Of a stretch of 29,024 nucleotides of DNA, positions 9,401 to 16,767 are shown one piece after another. The translations under genes and the position numbers were made by a program. Source of the DNA: DASZGI01 sp035938995. GTDB taxonomy: Bacteria > Actinomycetota > Actinomycetes > Streptomycetales > Catenulisporaceae. Every line of letters starts with the position of its first letter. Position 1 is the first letter of the stretch. The notes below the pieces were generated by a model. The model saw only the letters and a list, made by a program, of their open reading frames with translations, searched no databases and had not been told where the DNA came from. The stretch lies in NCBI RefSeq assembly GCF_035938995.1, contig NZ_DASZGI010000403.1, positions 1 to 29,024 on the forward strand. Reading direction: 5' to 3'.

Positions 9401-11442
9401 CCCAGGTCACGGCCCAGCAGAACACCAACGCGTGGGCCAAGGCGGGCTTGATGACCCGGCTCAACGACTCACCGGGCGCGCCGTACTACGCCGTCTTCGT
9501 CACGCCGTCCAATGGGGTGATCGTGCAGTACCGCATCACCCAGGGCGGCAGCACCGTGCAACTGGGCGGCGTGAGCGGAGCAGCGCCGATCTATCTGGAA
9601 ATCGGCCGCAGCGGTCAGACGTTCACCGCCTACACCTCCGCCGACGGCGTCAACTGGACCGCCTTCCGCAACTCCGCTCAGACGATCAACGCCCTGGCTG
9701 GAACGTTGCTCACCGGAATGGCGGACTGCTCCCACAACACCGGGTCGACGAGCACGGTTGCGTACTCCGGGGTGACCATCACCGGGACCGGAAGCGTCAA
9801 CGGACTGCCCTATCCATGGTCTGACACCGATGTCGGCAGCCCGGCCATGGCCGGCTCCGCGAGCTACGCGAACAACACCTTCACGGTGCAGGGCGGTGGA
9901 GCGGACATCTGGGGCAGCACCGACCAGTTCAACTACGTCAACCAGCCCTTGACCGGCGACGTCAGCCTGGTGGCCCGGGTCACCTCGCAGAGCCCGACCG
10001 ATCCGTGGGCCAAGTCCGGCATCATGATCAAGCAGAGCACGACTGCCGGTTCTCCGTACGCGATGGTAGCGGTGACACCAGGCAACGGCGTGGTGTTCAC
10101 CTACGGCTTCAACTACGTGTCCGCATCCGCGAGCTACAGCTTCCCGAATGCCTGGATACGCCTGGACCGTACCGGCAACGTGTTCACCGGCTACACCTCC
10201 GCCGACGGGCTTAACTGGACCAAGATCGGCCAGGCGGCCATCACCATGACCCCGACCGTCACCCTCGGGCTCGCGGTCAACGCGCACAGCACCACCACGC
10301 TGAACACGACCACCTTCGACAACATCCTCGTCACGCCGATCGGCGGCGGCCCGCTGCCGAGCCCGTGGACGAGTACTGACATCGGCGGGCCGGGCATCCC
10401 GGGCTCCGCCAACTTCTCCGCGGCCAACGGCAACGTGTACACCGTCAACGGCTCGGGCGCGGACATCTGGGGCAGCGTCGACCAGGAGCAGTACGTCTAC
10501 CAGGCGATGAACGGCAACGGCAGCATCACCGCCCGGGTCACCGCCCAGGACATCACCGATCCCTGGGCGAAGTCCGGGGTGATGTTCAAGGAGTCGACCA
10601 CGGCGGGTGCCCCATATGTCCTGCTCGCTGTGACGCCCGGCAACGAGCTGCACATGGAGTGGGGCTACAACACCGATGTCGCGGTGGGCAACTTCACCTT
10701 CCCGAACGGCTGGCTCAGGCTGGTGCGCAGCGGCAGCACATTCACCGGCTTCACCTCGCCGGACGGCAACACGTGGACGGCGGTCGGAAGCGCCACCGTG
10801 ACCATGGCGACGAACGCGACGGCGGGCCTGGAGGTCTGCGCGCACAACAACAACGCGCTGAACGCCACGACCTTCGACAACGTGTCCGTGTCCGGTGCGC
10901 TGCCCACCGGGTGGACCGACGCCGACGTCGGCAGCCCGGCGCTGGCCGGCTCCGCGAGCGCCCTGAACGGCACGTTCACGGTGAGCGGCGCCGGAAACGA
11001 CGTCTGGGGCAGCACCGACCAGTTCAACTTCCTGTACCAGACGATCTCCGGCAACGCGACCATCACCGCCCGGGTGACCGCCCAGCAGAACACCAGCTCC
11101 TGGGCCAAGTCCGGGCTCATGGTGAAGCAGAGCGCGACCTCGGGCTCGGCCTACTCCGCGCTGATGGTCACTCCGGGCAACGGCGTCAACATCCAGTCCA
11201 ACTTCAACTCCAACCAGAACATCACCACCGCCGTGACCCTGCCGACCTGGCTGCGCATGGTGCGCGTCGGCACGACGGTGACCTCGTACACATCGCCGGA
11301 CGGGACGACCTGGACCCAGGCCGGATCGCCGGTGACCGTGAGCCTGACGGACCCGATCACGATCGGCCTGTTCGTCTGCTCGCACAACGGCGGCCAGCTC
11401 AACACCACCACGTTCGACAACGTCACGCTGACCAGCCCCTGA
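6451..11442 (+). CDS. Very large secreted PQQ-type beta-propeller protein with six tandem ConA-like modules
   Basis: The product is 1663 residues. The ATG is preceded by AAGGGGGAGGA at eight bases and starts a signal peptide (RRIGPVAVILAVALGIGSG, then AAAAA). Residues about 35-92 are a Ser/Thr/Pro/Lys-rich linker. Residues about 95-515 form a PQQ-type (PQQ_2, BamB-like) beta-propeller with repeated blades such as VVNGVAYFASWDGNEYAVNAATG and YALDTTTGAVDW; a CPTC pair lies in one blade. Six modules follow, starting near residues 531, 731, 924, 1119, 1302 and 1484. The layout recalls polyvinyl-alcohol-dehydrogenase-like quinoproteins, but PQQ-like repeats do not prove cofactor binding, so it could be a non-enzymatic scaffold. 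One rare TTA leucine codon lies at 8185-8187. It ends at a very stable terminator. An extracellular oxidase or adhesin role is inferred. Confidence 0.88.
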   Translation: MAHAWTCGRRIGPVAVILAVALGIGSGLPAAAAASPSTTAGGRASATATSVPNTKSSSPTASPSSSPSSTAKPKPTPSTSKAAPSVTKAAAPTTDDWTTAEHDVSRDGASADTTLNTGNAPTLTKLWSLTTGGPVATSPTVVNGVAYFASWDGNEYAVNAATGAVLWKTYLGYMTPTQSCGNPPSAGPSSMAAVVGNIVYVGGADSYWYALDTTTGAVDWRVWVGGTGTPGVYDGHMNWSSPLIVGNYAYVGVASFGDCPLIQGQLLKVNLTTHLIENTANLVPNGQVGGGIWTAPAYDPATGLIYAATGTRNLASQIWAQAFVAIDSTTMEVVDSWALPDQDAVVDSDFGTDTILYTDETGRNLVVAVNKNGYAYAFDRAHLSVGPVWKAQVAIGGTCPTCGAGPVASGAFGGGAVYFGEGTGSINGQGYPGTVRALDPATGAYLWQHPTTGLIIGGMAYDNGLVMDGAGSVFEVLDASTGHRLYSYDTGTMIYGGPSVAEGMVFVGNIGGQVTAFGLPSSTTTPPADPNCPAGFTCQDIGSPTPAGSETVSGTGGTATWKVVSGGTGLNGTSDNFRLVSEPTAGDTQATVEMTAQPSGGSSLSGVMIRQSNSPASPYYAVFEGPNHVLKVQYRSKLGGTVSQVYNATGPALPIWLTVQRVGDLFQAGYSANGTSFQLIPGTNATLPLPYSSLAGMAGMAGATGITATAKYTGVSIAAPSVAISPAPSADPCPTGWNCQDVGNPAKVGDATLSGGTWKVTGAGGDIWGMSDQFHFVYNPVSGDTTVAAQVSSQTNTNAGAKAGVMLRGSTDPTSAYYAAYVTPSNGIEVQYRDTNGDNAVQLANPSGAAPAYLEVARSGTSFTAYTSTDGSNWTPVPGTTVSLPNLSGTIFAGLAVGSHNTGSLSTATFTGATIGNTAPTPPNLCPTGWSCEDIGSAQPPGSQTYASGTGAWSVLGGGGDVWGSADQLRLVSQQQNSDGTTIAQVTAQQNTNAWAKAGLMTRLNDSPGAPYYAVFVTPSNGVIVQYRITQGGSTVQLGGVSGAAPIYLEIGRSGQTFTAYTSADGVNWTAFRNSAQTINALAGTLLTGMADCSHNTGSTSTVAYSGVTITGTGSVNGLPYPWSDTDVGSPAMAGSASYANNTFTVQGGGADIWGSTDQFNYVNQPLTGDVSLVARVTSQSPTDPWAKSGIMIKQSTTAGSPYAMVAVTPGNGVVFTYGFNYVSASASYSFPNAWIRLDRTGNVFTGYTSADGLNWTKIGQAAITMTPTVTLGLAVNAHSTTTLNTTTFDNILVTPIGGGPLPSPWTSTDIGGPGIPGSANFSAANGNVYTVNGSGADIWGSVDQEQYVYQAMNGNGSITARVTAQDITDPWAKSGVMFKESTTAGAPYVLLAVTPGNELHMEWGYNTDVAVGNFTFPNGWLRLVRSGSTFTGFTSPDGNTWTAVGSATVTMATNATAGLEVCAHNNNALNATTFDNVSVSGALPTGWTDADVGSPALAGSASALNGTFTVSGAGNDVWGSTDQFNFLYQTISGNATITARVTAQQNTSSWAKSGLMVKQSATSGSAYSALMVTPGNGVNIQSNFNSNQNITTAVTLPTWLRMVRVGTTVTSYTSPDGTTWTQAGSPVTVSLTDPITIGLFVCSHNGGQLNTTTFDNVTLTSP
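8041..11439 (+). repeat. Six-copy tandem array of ConA-like modules within one gene
   Basis: Copies begin near 8041, 8641, 9220, 9805, 10354 and 10900, a period of 540-600 bp. Shared landmarks are W..xD(V/I)Gxx, a SDQF-type segment in most copies, WAKSG(I/L/V)M, TPGNG or TPSNG, W(L/I)R and Y/FTSxDGxxWT. Copies 1-3 start with a CPxGxxCxD motif; copies 4-6 start with LPxxWxxxD and lack the cysteine pair. Copies 4-6 are the most alike, with near-identical DNA around GACATCTGGGGCAGC and ACCGACCAGTTCAAC. Confidence 0.85.
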
Positions 11443-11453
11443 GCACAGAAGGC

Positions 11454-11503
11454 GCACGGCCGAAGGGCCGGGGACCGCGTGGTCCCCGGCCCTTCGGCCG
11501 TGC
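11454..11503. terminator. Very stable hairpin between convergent genes
   Basis: A perfect 23-bp stem (arms 11454-11476 and 11481-11503) closes on a GCGT loop. It lies 12 bp after the propeller gene stop and 27 bp from the stop of the convergent glycosyltransferase. The plus-strand 3' flank is TCTTCCT. It probably works on both strands. Confidence 0.85.
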
Positions 11504-11529
11504 TCTTCCTGGCTGAGTTCGAAGAGCTC

Positions 11530-12999
11530 CTACGACACCGACTCTTCTTCGACCAGGCCGTGCTCGGTCAGCTCCCAGTAGTGCCGCCGGCTCGGCCGGA
11601 TCAGCTGCCCCATCGCCTTGAACGACGCCACGCTCATCAGCCCCCAGTACAGCGGGACGCTCAGCATCGCCCGCACCCCGCGGTGCAGGCCGCGCTCCAT
11701 GCACCCGGTCATCAGGCAGTAGCACATCAGCAGGTTGCCGATCACCATCGTGGCCATGCCCAGGTAGAGCACGGCGGCCGGGAACAGCACGGCGAGGTAC
11801 TTCGTGCCTGTGGTCAGGTAGAGCACGGTCAGCGCCCAGAACACCGGGTTGACCAGTGTGGTGAACGTGGAGAACCCGACGGTGAGGTGGAACGCGAGGA
11901 ACCGTTTGGTACCCAGCTCCCGCCACAGGCGCCACGGGTTGCGCATGTGCACCAGCCAGGTCTGGTAGTAGCCCTTGATCCAGCGGCTGCGCTGCCTGAT
12001 CCAGTTGCCCAGCTTGGAGTTGGCCTCCTCCTCGGTGACCGAGACCATCATCCGCACGTCCCAGCCGCGCCGGGCGATCCGGATGCCGAGGTCGGCGTCC
12101 TCGGTCACGTTGTACGGGTCCCACGCGCCCAAGCGGCGCAGCGCGTCGGTGCGGAAGTGGTTGGAGGTGCCGCCCAGCGGAATCGCCAGCCGGTGCCGGT
12201 CCAGCCCGCGCAGCGAGAGGCTGAAGTTGGTGGCGTACTCCGCCGCGAAGCACCGGGTGAGCCAGTTGGTCCACGGGTTCCAGTACTGGAGCTCGGCCTG
12301 GACGCACACCACCCGGTCGGGCAGCGTGCGGAACGCGAGGACCGCCTTGCGCAGCTGGTCGCGGTCGGGCCGGTCTTCGGCGTCGTATATCACGCAGAAC
12401 TCGCCGCGCGCCCGGCGCAGCCCGACGTTGCACGCCTTGGGCTTGGTCCGCGGCCCCTCCGGCGGGATGATCACCGTCTCGAACTGCGGTCCGGGATCGA
12501 GCTTCGCCAGCGCGCCGAGGGTCTCGTCGTCGTCCTGCTCGATCAGGAGCAGCACTTGAAGCTTCTCGGCCGGATAGTCCAGGTCCGACAGCCGCTTGAG
12601 CAGCGTCGGCAGGACGGCGCCCTCGCGGTGCAGCGGGACGAGCAGGGTGTAGAGGGGCAGCGCTTCGTCGGGCAGCGCGGTCAGGTCCTCGTCCTCGAAC
12701 CTCAGGACCGGCGCGCCGCCCGCGCCGAAGACCAGGGCCAGCTTGAAGCCGATGACCGCGACGTAGATCACCGTGACGACCGCCACGGCGGCCTGGCCCC
12801 ACCAGGCGAGGGACGGGCCGAGACCGGTGGCGGCGCGCAGCGCGAGCGGCGCCACGACCGCCAGCGCGGTCAGCGCCATGCCGACGGTCTGCGTGGTGCC
12901 CAGCAGACGCCGGGCGCTCAGCTCGTCGGGCAGCGTCGCGGTCTCGGTGGACTCTGAAGCGGTGACCTGGCCACGCATGGGTATGTGGATGATCGTCAT
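11530..12999 (-). CDS. Processive membrane glycosyltransferase, family GT2 (cellulose-synthase-like)
   Basis: The product is 489 residues. The ATG at 12999 has GGAGGAAGGA upstream and overlaps the stop of the preceding gene as ATGA, which points to translational coupling. Two membrane spans lie at about residues 36-55 and 67-92. The GT-A domain follows with EQDDDE near residue 157, DAED near 207, TEDAD near 301 and QRSRWIKG near 337; these are the D, DxD, (T/E)D and QxxRW motifs of processive inverting GT2 enzymes. Further spans lie in the C-terminal 130 residues. Such enzymes add sugar from a nucleotide donor to a growing chain and extrude it through the membrane. It is the last gene of a three-gene operon with a fused lipid-sugar enzyme and a GtrA protein. 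The polymer is unknown; an exopolysaccharide or cell-wall glycan is inferred. Confidence 0.9.
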   Translation of the reverse strand: MTIIHIPMRGQVTASESTETATLPDELSARRLLGTTQTVGMALTALAVVAPLALRAATGLGPSLAWWGQAAVAVVTVIYVAVIGFKLALVFGAGGAPVLRFEDEDLTALPDEALPLYTLLVPLHREGAVLPTLLKRLSDLDYPAEKLQVLLLIEQDDDETLGALAKLDPGPQFETVIIPPEGPRTKPKACNVGLRRARGEFCVIYDAEDRPDRDQLRKAVLAFRTLPDRVVCVQAELQYWNPWTNWLTRCFAAEYATNFSLSLRGLDRHRLAIPLGGTSNHFRTDALRRLGAWDPYNVTEDADLGIRIARRGWDVRMMVSVTEEEANSKLGNWIRQRSRWIKGYYQTWLVHMRNPWRLWRELGTKRFLAFHLTVGFSTFTTLVNPVFWALTVLYLTTGTKYLAVLFPAAVLYLGMATMVIGNLLMCYCLMTGCMERGLHRGVRAMLSVPLYWGLMSVASFKAMGQLIRPSRRHYWELTEHGLVEEESVS

Positions 13000-15332
13000 C
13001 GGCCGTCCTTCCTCCGGTAGACGACGCGATCGGCGTCTTTGTACATGAGCTGATAAACGGTGCCCAGCTCGGGATTTCCGCTGAGCACCAGATCGGCGTC
13101 GTCCTGCTGACCGGGGGTGGTTCGCAGGTAGATCCATCGGATTCCGGCCGCCGCGGGGTCACGCAGCGCCGGTCCCCACATCTTGAAGCTGCCCTCGTAG
13201 ACGATGTTCTGGGTGGGAATCCGCGACTCGAAGGTCACCGACTCGTTGCCGAAGGACTCCATGAGTACCTGGCCACCGTCGTAATGGGCGCGCAGCCAGC
13301 TGGCCGCGACCGTGTTCGCCTGCTCCGTCGGGGAGCTGCGGAACGCCTGCGCCTCCGCCAGCGTGGCCACGCCGGGCGTGCCGAGCGTGGAGACCACCAC
13401 GCCCACACCGAGCGCCAGGCCGAGAGCCCGCCGCCACCGGTTGGGATGCCTCTTGAGGTGCGACTTGCGCACCGCGGCCATGGACATGCTGACCAGGTAC
13501 CCGGCGAACACCGCGGTCGGCAGCAGCATCGCCGTGCCGAAACGCACGTTGTAGAGGCTCAGACCGCCGACTTCGGGCACGTGCAGCGGACGTTGCCCGG
13601 AGTAGAGCGAGTAGACGTAGAAGGGAAGGAGGGCCAGCAGCGCATACGGCGCGACGTCCGTGGACGCCAGCCTTGTGCGCACCAGATGGCAGAACAGACC
13701 GGCCTCGGCGAGCAGCAGTGCCGGAATGCCGATCACGTCCCGCATCGCGATCAGATAGGTCTTGAGCGCCGCGCCGAGGTGACCGATCGCCGGCTCGCCC
13801 TTGGCGACCCACAGCGACGGCTTGGCGAAGGCGCCGTCCTGCCAGTACATCGGATCGTGGAAGATGACCGCGTTCCAGGCCAGCCAGGCCGCGATGCCGG
13901 ACAGCGCGATCAGCCCGAAGAAGATGACGTGCGCCTCGAGCATGCGCCAGTTGCGCCGGTGGCGCAGTCCGACGAACGCCACGACGCACAGGATGGCGAT
14001 GCAGGTGATCCAGCCCTCGTATCGGGTCAGGGTCCCGAGCAGCGCTGCGGCCGAGCACGCGGCCAGGTCGCTGTATCGGCCGGACCGGCACCACCGGTCC
14101 AGGTAGTCGACGGCGACCGCGGCGCAGGCGAGCATGAGCGTCTCGGTCATGGCCGTGCTCTGCAGGTACAGGGCGTTGGCGTTAAGCATGAACACGCCAG
14201 CGGCCGCGTAGCCCGCCAGGCGCATGCCGCCGGACATCCGGGTCGCCAGCAGGTACAGGTACCGGGCCGTGATCACGAAGGCGAGCATCGAGACGACGCT
14301 CCCGGCGAAGCCGGACTGGTACCAGCCGCTCACCCAGACCAGCGGTAGTTCCAGGACTCCCGGCAACGGAAGCCAGACACCGCCCAACTGCGCCACGCCT
14401 GCCGTGGGACTCGCCACGACCCGCCGCGCGATCAGGACATGGGATAACGCGTCCGGGTAGGCGAGAGTCTGCCCCTGACGGCTGTAGTAGACATATGCGC
14501 CTATTGAGACGAAAAGCGCGGCGATGGTGACAAACGCCGCCCCCGTGTCCCGGGGCCGAAGCAACCTGCTGGTCCACCGCCATTTGTGGCCGGCCCGGGT
14601 CAAATCGGCGTATACCCGCAACAGGCCGGCGAGCGAGCGCAGGATGACCGAGAGCCGGGCCCCCGTCTGCTCGCCGTGGACGCGGGGATAGTGCCGCACC
14701 GGGTGCTCGAGGACCCGGGGATGGCTGATCCGGATCTTCGCCAGCAGTTCGGGCGATATCGCGGCGGCCTCGCCGTGCAGCTCGACGTCCTCCAGGCACT
14801 GCCGGTCGATGAGCTTGTAGGCGCAGTCCACGTCGCGGCTGCCGTGGCCGAGCAGCATCCGGCTGAGCACGGTCCACAGCCTCGCGTTGACCCGCCGGCG
14901 GATCGGGTCGGCCCGCTCCTCGCGGTAGCCGATGACGACGTCGGCCAGTTCCTCCTGCTGCACCCGCAGGAAGTCGAGCAGGTCGTCGGCTTTGAACTGG
15001 CCGTCGGAGTCGGTCAGCAGCAGCCGCCGCAGCTCGGTTTGCTCCATCGCGGCCCGGATGCCGGTGCGCACTGCGGCGCCGTAGCCCATGTTCTGCTCGT
15101 GGTGCACCGCGAGCACGCGTCCCGGATAACGGTCGGCGAGCGCGTCGAGCACGTCACCGGTGCTGTCCGGGCTGCCGTCGTCCACCACGACGACGCAGTG
15201 CGCGTGGCCGCCGCTCTCCAGGGTGCTGAGAAAGTCCTCGACGGTGGAGGCGAGATTGTCCTCTTCGCGGTAGGCCGGCATGACCACCGCGACCCCCTCT
15301 GTCCACCGCCGCACCAATACTGGTGTGGTCAC
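12996..15332 (-). CDS. Fusion of a polyprenyl-phosphate sugar synthase-like GT2 with a multispanning GT-C-type membrane domain
   Basis: The product is 778 residues. The GTG at 15332 follows GGAGG and overlaps the upstream stop as GTGA. Residues 1-245 are a DPM1-like GT2 domain: VVVVDDGSPDST near 47, TDSDGQF near 107 with the DxD, and SRDVDCAYKLI near 165. Residues about 264-720 are hydrophobic, with perhaps ten spans. After the first span comes YPDALSHVLIARRVVAS and then GGVWLPLPG, a loop with an acidic residue as in GT-C (PMT/ArnT-like) transferases that use lipid-linked sugars. The C-terminal 90 residues are soluble and lie presumably outside. Family knowledge suggests that the N-terminal half makes a polyprenyl-phosphate sugar and the membrane half transfers it; the donor and acceptor are unknown. 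The fusion of both steps in one chain is notable. Confidence 0.87.
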   Translation of the reverse strand: MTTPVLVRRWTEGVAVVMPAYREEDNLASTVEDFLSTLESGGHAHCVVVVDDGSPDSTGDVLDALADRYPGRVLAVHHEQNMGYGAAVRTGIRAAMEQTELRRLLLTDSDGQFKADDLLDFLRVQQEELADVVIGYREERADPIRRRVNARLWTVLSRMLLGHGSRDVDCAYKLIDRQCLEDVELHGEAAAISPELLAKIRISHPRVLEHPVRHYPRVHGEQTGARLSVILRSLAGLLRVYADLTRAGHKWRWTSRLLRPRDTGAAFVTIAALFVSIGAYVYYSRQGQTLAYPDALSHVLIARRVVASPTAGVAQLGGVWLPLPGVLELPLVWVSGWYQSGFAGSVVSMLAFVITARYLYLLATRMSGGMRLAGYAAAGVFMLNANALYLQSTAMTETLMLACAAVAVDYLDRWCRSGRYSDLAACSAAALLGTLTRYEGWITCIAILCVVAFVGLRHRRNWRMLEAHVIFFGLIALSGIAAWLAWNAVIFHDPMYWQDGAFAKPSLWVAKGEPAIGHLGAALKTYLIAMRDVIGIPALLLAEAGLFCHLVRTRLASTDVAPYALLALLPFYVYSLYSGQRPLHVPEVGGLSLYNVRFGTAMLLPTAVFAGYLVSMSMAAVRKSHLKRHPNRWRRALGLALGVGVVVSTLGTPGVATLAEAQAFRSSPTEQANTVAASWLRAHYDGGQVLMESFGNESVTFESRIPTQNIVYEGSFKMWGPALRDPAAAGIRWIYLRTTPGQQDDADLVLSGNPELGTVYQLMYKDADRVVYRRKDGR

Positions 15333-15793
15333 CGGCCCTCCTTCGCCAAAGCGGGAACCAGCTCGGTGGCCGGGGCGGTGGGGGGCAGCTGCACGCCGCG
15401 GCGACCGCGGAAGACCACAATATCGCAGAGCGCGTAGTTGCCAACCGCCGCGACGAGGACGCCGAGGGCGCTGGCCCCCAGGTCGCCCAGCGGGCGGCAC
15501 AGCTGGAATACACCCGTGTTGATGGCGAGGGTCAACAAGATCGAGGCGTTGAACGAGAGCCAGCGCGTCCTCACGGAGCTGGTGAAGGCGCCTTTACGGT
15601 CACCCCACGTGAACAACGTGCTGAGAGTGAAGTTCAGCTGCGCCGACAGCGCGAAGCCGAGGGCGTCGGCGGCTGTGGCGGGTACACCCGCAGCGGTGAA
15701 TAGCCGCAGTACCAGGTACTGGAGCGAGAAACAGACGATGCCGACCGCCGCGAATCTCAAGGCACGGCGATACTTTTGTAACAATAGGCCCAT
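15329..15793 (-). CDS. GtrA family membrane protein (putative lipid-linked sugar flippase)
   Basis: The product is 154 residues, a usual GtrA length, with four hydrophobic spans. Typical features are KYRRALRFAAVGIVCFSLQYLVLRL at the start, the central QLNFTLSTLFTW segment and GNYALCDIVVFR near the end. GtrA proteins are thought to move polyprenyl-phosphate-linked sugars across the membrane. The ATG at 15793 is preceded by a G-run that lies unusually close (two bases), so translation may be modest. It is the first gene of the operon and overlaps the next by four bases, which ties flipping to the fused synthase and transferase downstream. Confidence 0.9.
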   Translation of the reverse strand: MGLLLQKYRRALRFAAVGIVCFSLQYLVLRLFTAAGVPATAADALGFALSAQLNFTLSTLFTWGDRKGAFTSSVRTRWLSFNASILLTLAINTGVFQLCRPLGDLGASALGVLVAAVGNYALCDIVVFRGRRGVQLPPTAPATELVPALAKEGR

Positions 15794-16131
15794 GGCCCCC
15801 CCTTTGGATCATCAATTTGGCACACGTCATGCCTGGGACGATGACCGTCAACCCCGCCGATCCTAGTCGCTTGGTGTGTCCTCCTGCTTACGATTCAATG
15901 ACTTCCGCGGCGATCTTTCCCGGGCGCCCGATGCATCCCCCGTAACATTCAGCGCGGATTGCGCGCCGCGTCAACCCCCGCACTCGTACAAATTATCCAA
16001 GCAAGGGCGCGAAGGTGCACGCGCAGATGAGCGGTGGCGACCTCGCGCGTCCGCGTGCTCCGGAGCGCCCCGGACCCGGGCCGTCGAGCCGCGGTGCCGC
16101 CGCGCGGGACGTGGCCGCCGGTCCGAAACGC
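15794..16131. other. Intergenic region upstream of the gtrA-type operon
   Basis: No gene is supported here. It should hold the promoter of the minus-strand glycosyltransferase operon. A GATAAT-like -10 on the minus strand at 15992-15997 and a TTGACG-like -35 at 15969-15974 are visible, but neither has a good partner at normal spacing. A 34-codon open frame at 15841-15945 on the plus strand has no ribosome site. Confidence 0.4.
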
Positions 16132-16159
16132 GTGACAGGGAGAGCCCATCCACTACACT
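16132..16159 (+). promoter_or_regulatory. Sigma-70-type promoter placing transcription at the microprotein ATG
   Basis: A -35 GTGACA (16132-16137) and a -10 TACACT (16154-16159) are separated by 16 bp. The -10 ends five bases before the ATG at 16165, so the predicted transcript starts at or one or two bases from the start codon: a leaderless mRNA. This is inferred from spacing only. Confidence 0.55.
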
Positions 16160-16164
16160 GAAGC

Positions 16165-16332
16165 ATGCGCCTTCTGGAAATCGTCGGCGCTCTATGGCTG
16201 GCGTCCTCTGTTTTCGTACTCGCGGTGGTCAGCCTCAACGGCCGACGACTTAATCGACACGTTCCGATGCCCCACGAAGTCAGCGATTCCCCGGATTCGA
16301 GTGAATCTGAACATTGCGAATCCGCGGAGTGA
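16165..16332 (+). CDS. 55-residue single-span membrane microprotein
   Basis: ATG at 16165 to TGA at 16332 encodes 55 residues. Residues 5-25 (EIVGALWLASSVFVLAVVSLN) form one clear membrane span. It is followed at once by GRRLNRH, a positive patch that would keep the C-terminus in the cytoplasm, and then by a Ser/Asp/Glu-rich acidic tail (SDSPDSSESEHCESAE). There is no good ribosome site, but a promoter ends five bases upstream, so leaderless translation is likely. I recognise no family. The sharp change from hydrophobic span to basic patch to acidic tail, and the fitting promoter, argue for a real gene. It sits alone between the glycosyltransferase operon and a decayed TetR gene. Its function is unknown; a small regulatory membrane peptide is one possibility. 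Confidence 0.6.
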   Translation: MRLLEIVGALWLASSVFVLAVVSLNGRRLNRHVPMPHEVSDSPDSSESEHCESAE

Positions 16333-16707
16333 CCGCTCGTTGAATTCCGAAATTCGTCGGATGAATTTACGCGCCTGCGAAGCGTGCGACGGGCACCGCG
16401 GCGCCGACGGTCAGCGGTCGATGATCTGAGCGCGTACCTCCGTCGAATCAACTATTTGAGGTATTTGCGCGTTTTGCGTCGGCGAACATCAGCTCGAACC
16501 GAGGGCGCGCAGCCGCCTGTCACAGATTTGATGTTGTGACAGTGGGAGCCTTTGCGGGCTGCCGATTCCGGACCTTGAGGCGCGACTCTCCGCCCAAGAG
16601 CGCCGCCCCATCGCGCAGCCTTCGCTCGGCGCGACGGCGGGCTGCTCGCGGATCTGGCGATTGAGACAAGAACGTGACATCTCCGTCGCGGCCCCGTGCC
16701 CTCACGA
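16333..16707. other. Gene-free stretch with lower GC content
   Basis: No supported coding region was found in either strand. The part around 16330-16490 is AT-richer than the rest of the window (for example 16440-16480). It contains the inverted repeat at 16517-16542, listed separately. Short open frames here have neither ribosome sites nor recognisable protein patterns. It may be decayed DNA. Confidence 0.45.
16517..16542. promoter_or_regulatory. Inverted repeat, possible operator
   Basis: Perfect 8-bp arms CTGTCACA (16517-16524) and TGTGACAG (16535-16542) are separated by 10 bp, about two helical turns between arm centres. This geometry suits a dimeric DNA-binding protein. No gene starts close by on the plus strand except the truncated TetR gene 226 bp downstream. 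Confidence 0.35.
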
Positions 16708-16709
16708 TG

Positions 16710-16722
16710 TTGACAACGTAAA
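16710..16722. promoter_or_regulatory. Degenerate TetR-type operator upstream of the truncated regulator
   Basis: TTGACAACGTAAA matches 10 of 13 positions of the palindrome TTTACGCCGTAAA in the promoter of the membrane protein gene at 16995-18302. It lies 46-58 bp upstream of the truncated tetR start, where an autoregulatory operator is expected. Confidence 0.4.
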
Positions 16723-16767
16723 CTCGTAAGGTGACGAAGTCGTCGATATCGGTGGGTGAGGACGAAC

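Noticed and set aside
8041..11439. Direct repeats as a possible CRISPR or satellite array
   Set aside because: The repeats are in frame, 540-600 bp long, diverged, and encode protein modules.
15841..15945. 34-codon plus-strand open frame
   Set aside because: There is no ribosome site, no promoter at leaderless distance and no recognisable protein pattern.
15876..16253. 125-codon plus-strand open frame overlapping the microprotein
   Set aside because: It has Arg/Pro-rich shadow composition and lacks start signals; the 55-residue frame fits the promoter better.
16489..16680. 63-codon minus-strand open frame in the gene-poor stretch
   Set aside because: No ribosome site, no domain and a biased Arg/Ser composition.
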